A stretch of 64,000 nt of DNA from NCBI GenBank assembly GCA_918797485.1, contig CAKKNE010000003.1, positions 2,294,001 through 2,358,000 of the forward strand, given 5' to 3'. The stretch comes from Pelagomonas calceolata. Taxonomy: Eukaryota; Sar; Pelagophyceae; Pelagomonadales; Pelagomonadaceae. Each line of letters begins with the position of its first letter. Position 1 is the stretch's first letter. The notes under the pieces were generated by a model. The model ran no database searches. It worked only from the letters and a program-made list of their open reading frames with translations, and was not told the origin of the DNA. Below, in pieces: positions 9,379-21,800 of this stretch. The position numbers and the translations under genes were made by a program.

Positions 9379-9880
9379 GGCGCCTCGTTCAAGCCTGGTT
9401 CAAATCCCAGCCCCAATTTCAAGCTTTGTACAGGGCCGCCCGGCAGCCCGCTCCTGGGGCGAGGCGCTTCCCTACGAAGGTGTGGGGTCCCGACGCGGGC
9501 TGCGGCTGCCCGGCGCGCCGGTCTCGGCGCGTGCGCGCTACTGCTACTCCTGCTCGTTTTGCGAGATGGCCCTTGTCACAAATCTACTGTGGACGCCTCC
9601 GTTCCCAGGGTTCCCGGCGACCAGTCCTCCGGACGCGTGCCAGGCGCCACTCGCCCCGAAACGAAAAACGCTAAGTTCCTAGTGTAAGCTGTAAGCTGTA
9701 GTCCAGGCTAGAGCCGTCCTGTGCAGCGCGGCGTAAAAAGTCGAGCAGAAGCAGCCCTTGGTCGGCCGGGAGGCGACCGGGCAGCTGCCGAGAACTGCAC
9801 GACCAAGCCCCAGAACAGCGGGCAGCGAAAACACCGCAGCCGCAGGGGCCCGAGGCTGCCCCAGCACCGCGAGGCCGACC
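9379..9880. other. divergent promoter region, kinase / dynein
   Basis: 502 bp. A half-palindrome CCTAGTGTAAG with two AAGCTGT copies lies at about 9679-9700, and a GAGGCTGCCCC motif at about 9851, 24 bp or so before the dynein ATG. A GGTTCAAATCC box near 9390 resembles a tRNA B box but no cloverleaf forms. Confidence 0.4.
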
Positions 9881-12800
9881 ATGGCGGACACGAAGAGCCT
9901 CCTGAAGGCCTCGCTGACGACGCGACGGGCGCGGGAGCTGGGCGATGCCGCTCATCTCGCGGGGACGTCCATGAGCGATACCAAAACGAAGGGTTTGGTC
10001 AGAGACAAGGCGAGGGCCGACGCCAAGTCCGAGCTGTTACAATCGCTCGAGACGACGCCGGTCAAGGAGATCGTCGGGCCGCTCGGCGGCTTTGTCGTTG
10101 ATCCAGAACCGTCGCCGACGGCGCCCGACATTTTACATTCTTCCGCGTTCGCGGCCACCTCTCATGTGAGAGACAAGAAAGCGAGACCGTTCGCCGGCGT
10201 CTCCACCAACAAAGCGAGACTAGCTGAGGTGGCTTCTTCGTACGTGGCACCTACCGACAGAATAGGCAAGCTCTACACGCCGACGGCCCAGCATCTAACG
10301 ATGAAAGATGCCGTACGAGTCAGCAAGTGGAAGAGCGAAGCGGAGAAGCTGGGCGCCCTGTGTGAAGATCCCTTGAGGGTCCGAGAACGCAACGCCCAGA
10401 AGAACGCCGAGACCTTGCCGGCGTGGCTCCTGCCCGACTGGGCGCAACAGACGCTCCGAGACAAGGCGCGCTCCGACAAGCTCGCTCGCAAATCTCGCAT
10501 AGCTCCTGTTGGTTATAAAGCGCAAGAGCAGGCCGCTTTATTTCTTGAGGAGACCGCGTCTCGCACAGATTATACCTCTGTGGGTAGCATTACGCAGATG
10601 GAGAGGGCTGGTGAGATAGATGCGCAGGAAGCTACTCAAAAGCGCAAAGAGCGGAAGGACGACGCTCGAGTACGTAGACGGGACGCGCGCGGCGAGACGC
10701 TCGACACCGTCGACGCCGCCGTGGGCAAGGCGCCCCTGCAGTGGGACCCGGAAAAATGGGAACCCGGAAAAGGTACGAAGAAGGCTCCTCGTGTTGTGGA
10801 GGAGTCGCCCGTCAAGCAAGCAGAGAAGTACCAAGTGTGTGTCGAGAACTACTGGGGTAGGGTTCGGACACTCACGCAGCGAGGGGCAGCTCATGCGGCG
10901 GGCGCGGGGACTCGCAGACCTATCGCTAACTTACCAGATTCTTGGTTGGGTGGCATCGCCGGAAGAGTAGCCCCGCCCGCCTCGCTGTTGAAGGAGCGAG
11001 CTCGCGTCCTGAAAGCACGTAAAGTAAGTGACACAGTGACGAGCGACGCCGTCGACGCATTGGCCGACGCGGAGCCGGAGCCCTGGTCCGTCCAGGCCGT
11101 CGAGCGGGCGGAAGCCGTCGCCGACGACGCCTTGGCCGAGACGAAGCTCGCCTTCTCCGACGGCGTGGCCCGGAGCATGGTCGAGTACGAATTGCGCGAC
11201 GGCGACGTCTGCCAGATGCACGCCATCGATCCTTCACGCTTAAAAGCGGCGCCGAAGTGGTGGACCTCCGATTTCTATAGGACGAACAAATGGGTCGTGC
11301 TGCGAGATACGGGCGTGTCTCGCCGCTCGGTGCATGTGGCCAAACATCATGCTGTGGATCGTTTACGGATTGTGGATCGGGTCATGTACGATTTACATGA
11401 AGCTTGGTTATTACCTAGAAGAGCTCGAGAACGAGCTTCTGCAGCCCGGTCGATCTCGACTTCTGTCAGTAGTCAACCTACCAAACCGCCCTTCTCGAGA
11501 GTGTTGCTGACCGATGTAGCTACCGATCAGTTCCGGAAGCGTTTACCTATGAGTCTGGATGACTTTTGCAAGCACGTCGACGGCCGGGCGAACGCGGTGC
11601 GGAACGCTCTCTCGGAAGAGTGGGTCCCGGCCTGCGCGTCGTTGCTCGCCGCTCACTTGGACGAGGGTGCTCCGCAAACCGATGACATGTCCAAGCTCGG
11701 CGAGCAGGTGAAGCAGTGGTGGGTAACGCCCTACGAGGGTCCCGATGTCTTAGATGGCTCGCTAGCCGGCGACAAGGCGGCCGACGCCTTCGACCGCTGG
11801 TTCGTGCGGACCTACGGGCCTGATGGGCTTGGGAGGCCCGACCATCGGCCCAAAGAGGCCAAACCACCGTCACCTACAAGGATGCGGGCGCAGAGATACA
11901 GAGAAGATACCGTTTTAGATTGCGCCAACATGCTCATGTCCACTCAGTTAAGATCTCTCGTGGAAGAGTCGCTGGACATGTTCGCGTCGTTCTTAGAACG
12001 GCACGACACGGACGAGACGCGTATTTCGTTGGAGGCGGCGCTCGAGCTCAAGTTGGTGGTGGCCGAGGAGGGCGTCGTCGCGCTGGAGCCCAGTCTCTCT
12101 GTATTAGAGGAGAGGCTTTGTCGGTGCATCGACCGGTGTGTCCTAGCTTCTAGGGACTTCCCCTGCGTGGACCAGGAGAATCTGCGGCCGCCGCCGGACG
12201 AAGGGCCCAAGCTCATGAGCGTTTTGGGCGACGACGAGGCGTCCGTCGCGTCGGTGGACTCGCTTGGTGCGGCGCCGGCCCCGGCACCGGCGCCGCCGCC
12301 CAAGAAGTTCCTCGGGCCCGCGACTGCATCCTTAACAGATGAAATCGTCGAGGCCATCAAGACTCGGGTGCGAGAGTGTTTGCGGAGGCGCTTCGAGACG
12401 CCGCAGTCGTTGGTGCCGAGATTTGCTGAATATAAACCTCTGGTCGATAGAACTCTATATCAGGAGGTCGTGAAATTGATCGAAGTCCACCGGAGGGACC
12501 CGGAAGATAAAGGCGACGCGGGCCGCATGGACGACATTGAGGAGGGCGCGACGGCCGATGCCATGCAAGCCTTGACCAAAAAGGCCAAAGAACTACGAAC
12601 GCTAGCTGCTTCCATACGTGCGACGACTCTGGACGTCGAAGACGCTCCCTTGTTCCGAGTGCTATGCCTCGAGTGCAAAGAGGTCCTAGCCACAAAGGCC
12701 GAGACGCTCTGTAAATTGATCAACGACGCCGTCGCGTGCGACAATCGCGACCACATGCGCGACGCTAATAGGCGCTACCAGCGTATTGCGGATAAGCTCG

Positions 12801-15800
12801 TCGAGGAGCCGACGTCGTCGGAGGAGCTCGGGCAGCTGAAGGAGTTCGCCGAAGAGGCACGCTCTCGGCGTTTTGAAGTGTTGCGGCGCCTTCACTTCAT
12901 TGTCATGAGTCGTCTCCACGAGAGAATGGTTTCTTTTCCGAGTTTGAGGCCATTCCGAGACCGCGACGCCCCGCGCAGGCCACGACGCTCCTCGAACACT
13001 TGGAGTTCGAATACCGCGAGGAGATTTATCAAAGACAGAAGTTTTTACTGGCCCAGGACCACAAGCTGAGCAAGGAGGACATGCAGCTCTGTGCGGAGAC
13101 GTACAACTGGCCGGGGGACATGGCGTCGTTCCTGAAGCGGTCCGAGGACCTGCAAAATGCTCGTACCAATCATTTGAAGGCCGTGGTCGAGGGCAAGAAC
13201 GACGCTCTTGGTCGCGATGTCGAAAGGCTCGAGAAGATGATCGAAGCATTGGCGGAAGAAAATTCCCTCGCGCCGGGGAACATTCCGACGGTCACGAAGC
13301 GCGTCAACGCTTTGAGGGACGGCTTGGAAAAGGCCACGGAGGAGTGCGAGGACATCCTCGCCCAGGAAGAAGTGCTGGAAATGGAGGGCACGGACTTCGA
13401 GGAACGCCTCAAGTGCGGATCGCGGCGTCCCTTCACGCCGTCGACGCGCGTCGTCTCTCGGAGAGGAGGCTTGAGCGCGTTTCGAGGTCGCGACGCGACG
13501 TGTCACACACAGGTCCTGCACCAAAGAATTCGGCCCCCTCGACAAGCTCTGGACCTGCGCCAAGGAGTGGGTCGAGCAGTCCCACGCCTGGCACGAGCTA
13601 CCTTTACCGCAAGTGGATGCGGAGGCGGCCGCGTCGAAAGCTGGAGAATTCGGCAGTCAGCTAGCGAGAGTCAGTAAAGTACTGGAGAAGAAGGGAGAGT
13701 CAAGAGAGAACGCCGCGCGGTGCTGCAAGCTCCTCCTCCAGGAGACGAAATCCTTCGAGGACGACGAGGCACCACTAATGCTCTTGGTCTGCGAGCCAGG
13801 AATGAAAAGTAGACACTGGGAGGAGATTAAAAGTACGACAAAACTGGAGTTTAGCGTGACGAGCGGCATGAACATGATGCAGCTCATGGACATCGGTTTG
13901 AACCACTACGTGCACCTCATCGAAGGTGCTGACTCGGCGTGAAAAATGAACTTGAACTTGATCTGGGGGAGGCGATGGCGTCTTCATGATCACCAGAGCG
14001 CCCACGCGCCTCGTGAGAGCGTCGCGGCCGTGTCGCGACAGTGTCGTTCCCACACAGACACGTGCGTCGCCGCGTCGAAGGAAGCGGCCCTCGAGAAGGC
14101 TCTGTCGAAGATGGAGCTGAACTGGGCCGACGCCGAGTTCGGCACGAAGGAGTGGCGCACCGGGCGTATTTTAGCTGGGATCGACGAAATTCAACAGGAG
14201 CTCGACGACCAGATCGTCAAGACGCAGGCCATGCACGGGAGCCGCTACGTCAAGCCCTTCCTTTCGAGGGTGGACGCCTGGGAACATACTTTGACTTCGT
14301 TGCAAGATATAATAGACAACTGGCTCAAGGTGCAAGCCGCGTGGTTGTACCTCGAACCTATATTTAGTTCGGATGATATCACGCGCCAGCTACCCACCGA
14401 GTCGTCGATGTTCACCGTCGTCAACGGCGTCTGGATCGAGTCCATGGCCGAGACGGCGCGGGAGCCTGCTGTTCTTTCTGTCGCTAGAAGAGAGGGCTTG
14501 TTAGACCAATTAACCGATGCCAACGAGAAGCTCGACGTGATCCAGAAGGGGCTGTCCGACTACCTCGAAACGAAGAGACTAGCCTTTCCCAGATTCTTCT
14601 TCCTGTCCAACGACGAGCTCCTAGAAATCCTCGCCGAGACGAAGGACCCGACAAAAGTCCAGCCCCACATGAAGAAGTGCTTCGACGGGATTGCGCACCT
14701 GGACTTTGATCCGGATTTGAACATCCTCGCGGCGTTAGATGCCCCACCTCCAAAGGGCGAGAGGTTAGAATTCACGTATGACCAGTGCGACCACAAGATG
14801 ATCAATCCCAAGGATAGCGGCGGCAACGTCGAGAAGTGGCTCGTCGAGGTCGAGACGATCATGAAGAAGTCGCTGGCGCTGTCCATCGATCTAGCGACTG
14901 ACGAGTTCTTCAAAATTGAACGGAGGCAGTGGCTCCGGAACTGGCCGGGCCAGACGATCTTGACGGTGAACCAGATCACCTGGGTCATGGCCATGGAGGC
15001 GGCGATCGAGAACGGCGGCGGGCCGGCCATCGCCGCGGTTCTGTCGCAACGAGTCGAGGAGTTGCTCGACGTTGTTGATACGGTGCGAGGCGACATCCCC
15101 AAACTACTGCGAGGTACGCTCGGCGGATTAGTTGTGATGGACGTGCACAACCGCGACATCACGGAGTGGCTGTCGAAGACTAGTATTAATACGGTCAGCG
15201 AGTTCGACTGGCAGGCGCAGCTGCGCTACTACTGGGACAACGACGGTGTTTCCTCCCAGACAGGAAAACCGGAGACGATCCCCTGCCGCATGATCAACGC
15301 CATGATCTTGTATGCCTACGAGTACATGGGCAACTGCGGGCGGTTAGTGATCACGCCCTTGACGGATAGATGTTATCGCACGCTCATGGGCGCTATTCAT
15401 CTCAACTTGGGCGGCGCGCCGGAGGGCCCGGCGGGCACGGGCAAGACGGAGACGACCAAAGACCTGGGCAAAGCCATCGCCATCCAATGTGTGGTCACGA
15501 ACTGTTCCGACGGCCTCGACTACAAGGCGATGGCCAAGTTCTTCAAGGGTCTTGCTGCTTCCGGTGCCTGGGCTTGTTTTGATGAGTTCAACCGTATTAT
15601 CTTGGAAGTGTTGTCCGTCGTGGCGCAGCAGGTCTTAACTATCCAACAGGCCAAAGCGCGCAAGGCCGAGCGGTTCATGTTCGAGGGCACGGATCTACCG
15701 TTAAGGATGACGTGCTGCCCGTTCATCACGATGAATCCCGGCTATGCGGGACGTGCGGAGTTACCCGATAACTTGAAAGTACTCTTCAGGACGGTGGCGA

Positions 15801-18800
15801 TGATGGTGCCCGACTACGCGATGATCGGCGAGATCATCCTGTACAGCATGGGCTACACCGATGCGAAAGCCATGGCCGTGAAGATCGTGACGACGTATAA
15901 ACTGTGTAGCGAGCAGCTATCGGCCCAATCGCACTACGATTATGGCATGCGCGCCGTCATCGCGGTGCTGCGCGCCTCGGGCAACCTCAAAAGATCCGAG
16001 GGCCACCTCCCGGAGGACATCTTGGTTTTAAGAGCCATCATCGACGTGAACGCGCCGAAATTCCTGGCCCCCGACGTCCCGCTCTTCAACGGCATCACGT
16101 CTGATTTATTCCCGGGCGTCGTTTTACCGGTACCAGACAGGAAGGCCATGCAAGCGAAATCGGGCGAGTCGTGCGTCGAACGAAACCTACGACTCACGGA
16201 CTACTTCTGGGGCAAGATCGTGCAGATCTACGACATGATGGTCGTGCGGCACGGCTTCATGATCGTCGGCGCTCCATTTTCTGGTAAAACCTCGGCTTAT
16301 AGGGTGCTAGCTGATGCGCTGTCGAAGCTCCACGCCGAGTACCCGAAGGACAACCGGTGGACGGACGTCGTGCCCTTTGTCATGAATCCCAAATCGGTGA
16401 CGATGGGCCAGCTCTACGGGTGCTTCGACCCCGTCTCGCACGAGTGGACGGACGGCGTGCTCGCGATTCAGTACCGGAACGCGGCGCAGTCGAAGGTCGG
16501 GAAACCGGAGGACCGGAAGTGGGTGCTGCTCGACGGGCCGGTGGACGCGATCTGGATCGAGAACATGAACACGGTGCTCGACGACAACAAGAAGCTCTGT
16601 TTGATGAGCGGCGAGATCATCGCCATGTCCGACGTCATGAGCATGATCTTCGAGCCCATGGACTTACTCGTGGCCTCGCCAGCGACAGTCTCCCGGTGCG
16701 GCATGGTCTACATGGAGCCCGAGCAGCTCGGGTTGCGGCCGCTCTGGGAGTCCTGGGTTTGTGGCTGGACGGTAGGTGGCTACTACCAGCAGAAGCACAA
16801 AGAAGATAAAGGGGACGAGCCGCCGCCCTTTGAACTCAAGGAGGAAGAACAGGTCCACCTGACTGCGTTGTACGACTGGCTCGTCGAGCCGTCCATGGCC
16901 TGTCTGAGGAGGAACTGCAAAGAAATGTCGCCGACGGGCGATGCTAATCTCCTGACGTCGTTACTAGGACTACTGAGGTGCCTATTAACGGCAGCGATCC
17001 CGGGACCCCACGACGCCGATGTGGAAGAAGGCGGCTCGCGCCAGAAGCAGCTCGAGTGCTGCTTCCTGTTCGCCTTGTTCTGGTCCACCGGATGCACGTC
17101 CGACGCCGCGGGACGAGCCAAATATTCATTATTCGTGCGCGAAGTGATGGAAAACGTCGACGTGATCGACGAAAAGTACCAAGGCGTCGCGACGGCGCTG
17201 GCCGTGCGGAAGTGGGTCAAGCCGACCTATGAGGACGCTACGCAATTCCAAGGTTCGGTCGAGTGCCCGCCGCCGGACGCGGGTGACCTGCAGGACTGGT
17301 GCTACGACCCGAGGAAGGGCGCGTGGGTCAACTGGGTCGACACGCTCGAGAAGTTCACGATCGCCGAGGACGCGGAGTTTTCGACGATCATGGTGCCGAC
17401 CGGGTACACGGCGCAGCTGTCGTACATGTGCCAAACCTTGGTAACGCACGGTCTCCGACCGTTGGTTTGCGGCCCCACGGGTACGGGTAAATCCGTCTCC
17501 GTCGTGAAATGCGTCACGTCCGACCTCGACCAGTCGAAATATAAACCGATCCAGCTCGGCTTCTCGGCCAAGACGAGTGCCCACATGACCCAGGATATTA
17601 TCGACGGCAACCTCGGGAAGAGGAGGAAGGGCATGTTCGGCCCGCCCATGGGAACCGTGGGAATCATCTTTGTGGACGACGTGAACATGCCCGAGGTCGA
17701 GACCTACGGCGCCCAGCCGCCGATTGAATTGTTGAGGCAGCTCGTCGACTGCGGCGGCTACTACGATTTGAAGGAGAAGTCCTGGGTCCGCATCGTCGAC
17801 ACGGTCATGGCCTGCGCCATGGGGCCTCCTGGTGGGGGGCGTAATGGGACTACGCCTCGCTTCCTGAGACATTTCCATCTGTTATGTGTGGATAGCTTCG
17901 ACGACGACACGCTGACACTTATCTTCTCTACTATCGTCAAGGGCTACTTCAAGCGTGGGTACTCTGGTGACGTTTCTCAGCAGGCCGGGAATGTAGTCCA
18001 AGCAACGATGCGCACGTATCGCGAGGCCATGAAGGGGCTGCTGCCGACGCCCTCGAAGTCCCACTACACGTTTAACTTGCGAGACTTCTCGCGCGTCGTC
18101 CAAGGGGTTCTATTGCAAGAACCCTCGGATCAGTTCCAGAACAAGCCGTCGGTCATGCGGCTCTGGACCCATGAAGCATTAAGAGTCTTCGGTGACCGAT
18201 TAACCGACGACACGGATCGCCAGTGGATGTGCGACCACTGTTCGGCGATGTGCAAGGAGGTTTTTAAATGTGACTTCCAGAGCGAATTCGACCACATCCG
18301 GCCGGCGGACGAGACAGAGACGGGGTATGGTACTCTACGCCGCCTCTTCTGGGGCGACTACATGACTCCCGCCGACGAGGACGAGCGGCCCTACGCCGAG
18401 GTGCCCGACCTCCAGCAACTCCAGGAGCGCACGGAGGAAGCCCTGAGCGACTTCAATTCCGCCAGTAAAAAACCGATGGAGCTCGTCATGTTCATGTTCG
18501 CCATCGAGCACGTCAGTCGCATCGCTCGCGTCCTCAGGATGCCCGGTGGTAACGCTTTATTAGTTGGTGTCGGTGGTTCGGGCAGACAAAGTCTCAGTAT
18601 CTTAGCTACGGAGATGGCCGGCTATCAACTCTTCAGAATAGAAATCACGAAGTCCTACGGCATGACGGAGTGGCGCGAAGATCTCAAAACTGTATTGATT
18701 GAAGCTGGCGCTGGTGATCGACCGTTAGTATTCTTGTTTAGCGATACGCAGATCTCGATGGAATCTTTCGTAGAGGACATAAATAACATGTTAAACGCCG

Positions 18801-21800
18801 GAGAAGTACCTAATATATTTCCCTCGGACGAGCGTGTCGCGATCTGTGAAAAAGTCCGGCCCTTCGCGAAGGAGCAGTTCGGGCGCGCCGCGGGCGACAT
18901 GTCGCCGTTGCAGCTGTATGCGTACTTCATCCAGCGGGTCAAACAGTACTTGCATATTATTCTGGCCTTCTCGCCGATTGGGTCGGCGTTTAGGGATCGC
19001 CTGCGGTTGTTCCCTTCTCTCGTAAATTGCTGTGCCATCGACTGGTTCACGGCGTGGCCGGGAGATGCCCTGTTAGCTGTGGCAGAAAAGTTCTTGAAGG
19101 AAGTGAAATTGGACGACGAGGTAAGGCCAGCGATAGTGGACATGTGCATGACCTTCCACACGAACGCCCACGACCTTGCTGCGGAGTTTTTGTCCGAACA
19201 GGGTCGGATCACGTACGTCACGCCTACGTCATACTTGGAATTGATCGTAGCATTCAAGCTAGCTCTAGCTGAGCAGCGCGAAAAGATCACGGCGGGCAAG
19301 GACCGGTACCAGAACGGCCTCAAGCAGCTCGCGGGTGCCGAGGACAACGTCGCGACGATGCAGGTCGAGCTCACGGATCTCCAACCGGTTTTAGCGGAAG
19401 CCCAGGTCGCGACCGACAAGCTCATGGAGGAGATCGAGGCGAAATTGCCCGGGGTAAGAGAGCAAGAAGAAGTGGTAGGTGCGGAGGCGGCCGTCGCGCA
19501 GAAGGAAGCGGATACGGTACAGATCGAAGTGGACTCCGTGCAGGCCGATTTGGACGAGGCGCTGCCGGCGTTAGAAAGTGCGGTCCAGGCCTTGAACACG
19601 ATCAACGACAAAGATATCGATGCGGTCCGTAAGTTGTCCAAGCCGCCCGCTACCGTAAAACTGGTGGCGGAAGGCGTCTGCGTCATGCTCGGCGAGAAGC
19701 CCGTGAAGATCCCCGACCCCGACGATAGCTCAAAGAAGATCATGGACTACTGGGCGCCCTCACAAAAAATGATGGGCGACAAGGGCTTCATCCCTCGCCT
19801 GAAAGAGTATGATAAGGACAACATCTCCCCAAAAATCATGAAGACCATAAGGACGACCTACATGCCCAACGAGAAGTTCAACGCCGAATCCGCCGCGAAG
19901 GCGTCGTCGGCGGCCGCGGGCCTCTGCAAGTGGGTCCTGGCCATGGAGTGCTACGATCGGGTGGCCAAGGTCGTCGCGCCGAAGAAGGAAGCTTTGGAGA
20001 AGACGCAGGCGGCTCTGGCCATTACGATGGGTGAGCTCAACAAGAAGAAGGCGTCGTTGAAGGTGGTCCAGGACGATTTGGCCGCTCTCCAAGCCAACTT
20101 AGCTGGAGCGGAGAAGAAGAAGAAGGACCTGTTGGACCAGGTCGATCTCTGTGGCAAGAAATTGGTCCGGGCGAAACAACTCATTGAAAGTTTGGGTGGC
20201 GAGAAGACGAAGTGGGGCATCTTCGTCGAGGAGCTCGACGCGGCCTACATCAACCTGACGGGTGACGTACTTGTATCTGCCGGTCTGATGGCCTACTTGG
20301 GGCCGTTCACCTCGACCTTCCGCATGCGCCAGATGGCGACGTGGATCGAGACCTGCAAGAAGCTGTCCATTCCCTCGTCCGAGAAGCCTACCTTGATAAA
20401 CACGCTGGGCGACCCCGTGAAGATAAGGCAATGGAACATCGAAGGGTTACCTACTGATGATTTCAGTGTAGAGAACGCCATCACGATCTTCGCGGCGCGA
20501 CGGTGGCCGCTCATGATCGACCCTCAAGGGCAAGCGAACAAGTGGATCCGCCAGATGGAGGCTCCCAATAAATTGAACGTGCTGAAGATGTCGGGCGAGT
20601 ATATGAGAAATATGGAATCAGCCATACAGTTTGGTTTTCCTGTTTTACTGGAAGACGTCGGCGAGGTCCTCGACGCGACGCTAGAGCCGCTACTCCTAAA
20701 GCAGATCTTCAAGCAAGGTGGGGTGGATTGTATCCGACTCGGCGACGCGACGATCGAATACAGCGAGATGTTCCGCTTCTACATCTGTACCAAATTGCGG
20801 AACCCGCACTACGTGCCGGAGATTAGCGTCAAGGTGACGCTGTTGAACTTCATGATCACGCCGCAGGGTCTCCAGGACCAGCTTCTTGGTGTTGTTGTCG
20901 CTCGCGAGCGAGCGGATCTCGAGGAGAAGAAGAACGAGCTCGTGCTGGAAGGCGCCGAGAACAAACGCAAGCTCAAGGAGATCGAGGATCAAATTTTAGA
21001 GATCCTGTCGGGAGAAGGCAACATCCTCGAGAACGAGACGGCCATCGTGACGCTGAATCAATCCAAGGTCACGTCCGACGACATCAAGGCCAAGCAGGCC
21101 GTCGCGGAGAAGACCGAGGTCGAGATCGACAACGTCCGGAAAGGCTATACCTCGGTCGCGTACTCGACGCAAGTCTTGTTCTTCTGCATCGCGTGCCTCG
21201 AGAACATCGAGCCCGTCTACTCCTACTCCCTAGACTGGTTCATCAACCTGTTCGTGGCGTCCATCAAAAACAGCGAACCTGCTAGTGATGTACCTACTAG
21301 ATTGGACAACTTGTACAACCACTTCATCTATTCGTTATACAAGAACATCTGTCGATCTTTATTAGAGAAGGACAAGTTACTCTTCTCCTTCGTGCTAACG
21401 ATACGTATCTTGCAAGGTAAGAATGAACTCGATGACGCCGAGTGGCTCTTTTTCCTGACGGGCGGCGTTTCTCTGGACAACAAGCACGAGAATCCCGCCG
21501 AGGACTGGTTAGCAACGAAATTATGGAACGAGATCTGTTTACTAGACGATATACCAGCCTTCAAGGGTCTCAGGGAGCACGTCGACCGGACGCCGCACCA
21601 GTGGCGGACGCTGTATGATTCGACGGATCCCCAGGAGGAGCCCTTGCCTGGTAGATGGGATAAATTAGAAGGCTTGAAGAGGTTGTGTATCTTGAGGTGT
21701 ATTAGGCCGGACAAGGTCGTGCTGGGCGTGCAGAAGTTTGTCATAGCAGCGATGGGCGAGAAGTTCGTGCGGCCGCCGCCCTTCGACCTCCAGGCGTGTT

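Noticed and set aside
9385-9420. GGTTCAAATCC box resembling a tRNA B box
   Set aside because: The T stem pairs poorly, and no acceptor, D or anticodon arm can be drawn in the 60 bases upstream, which lie in the kinase N-terminus.
18655-19743. 362-codon open frame antisense to dynein
   Set aside because: It mirrors the conserved AAA4-stalk coding region; the text is Ser/Ala-rich without any domain.
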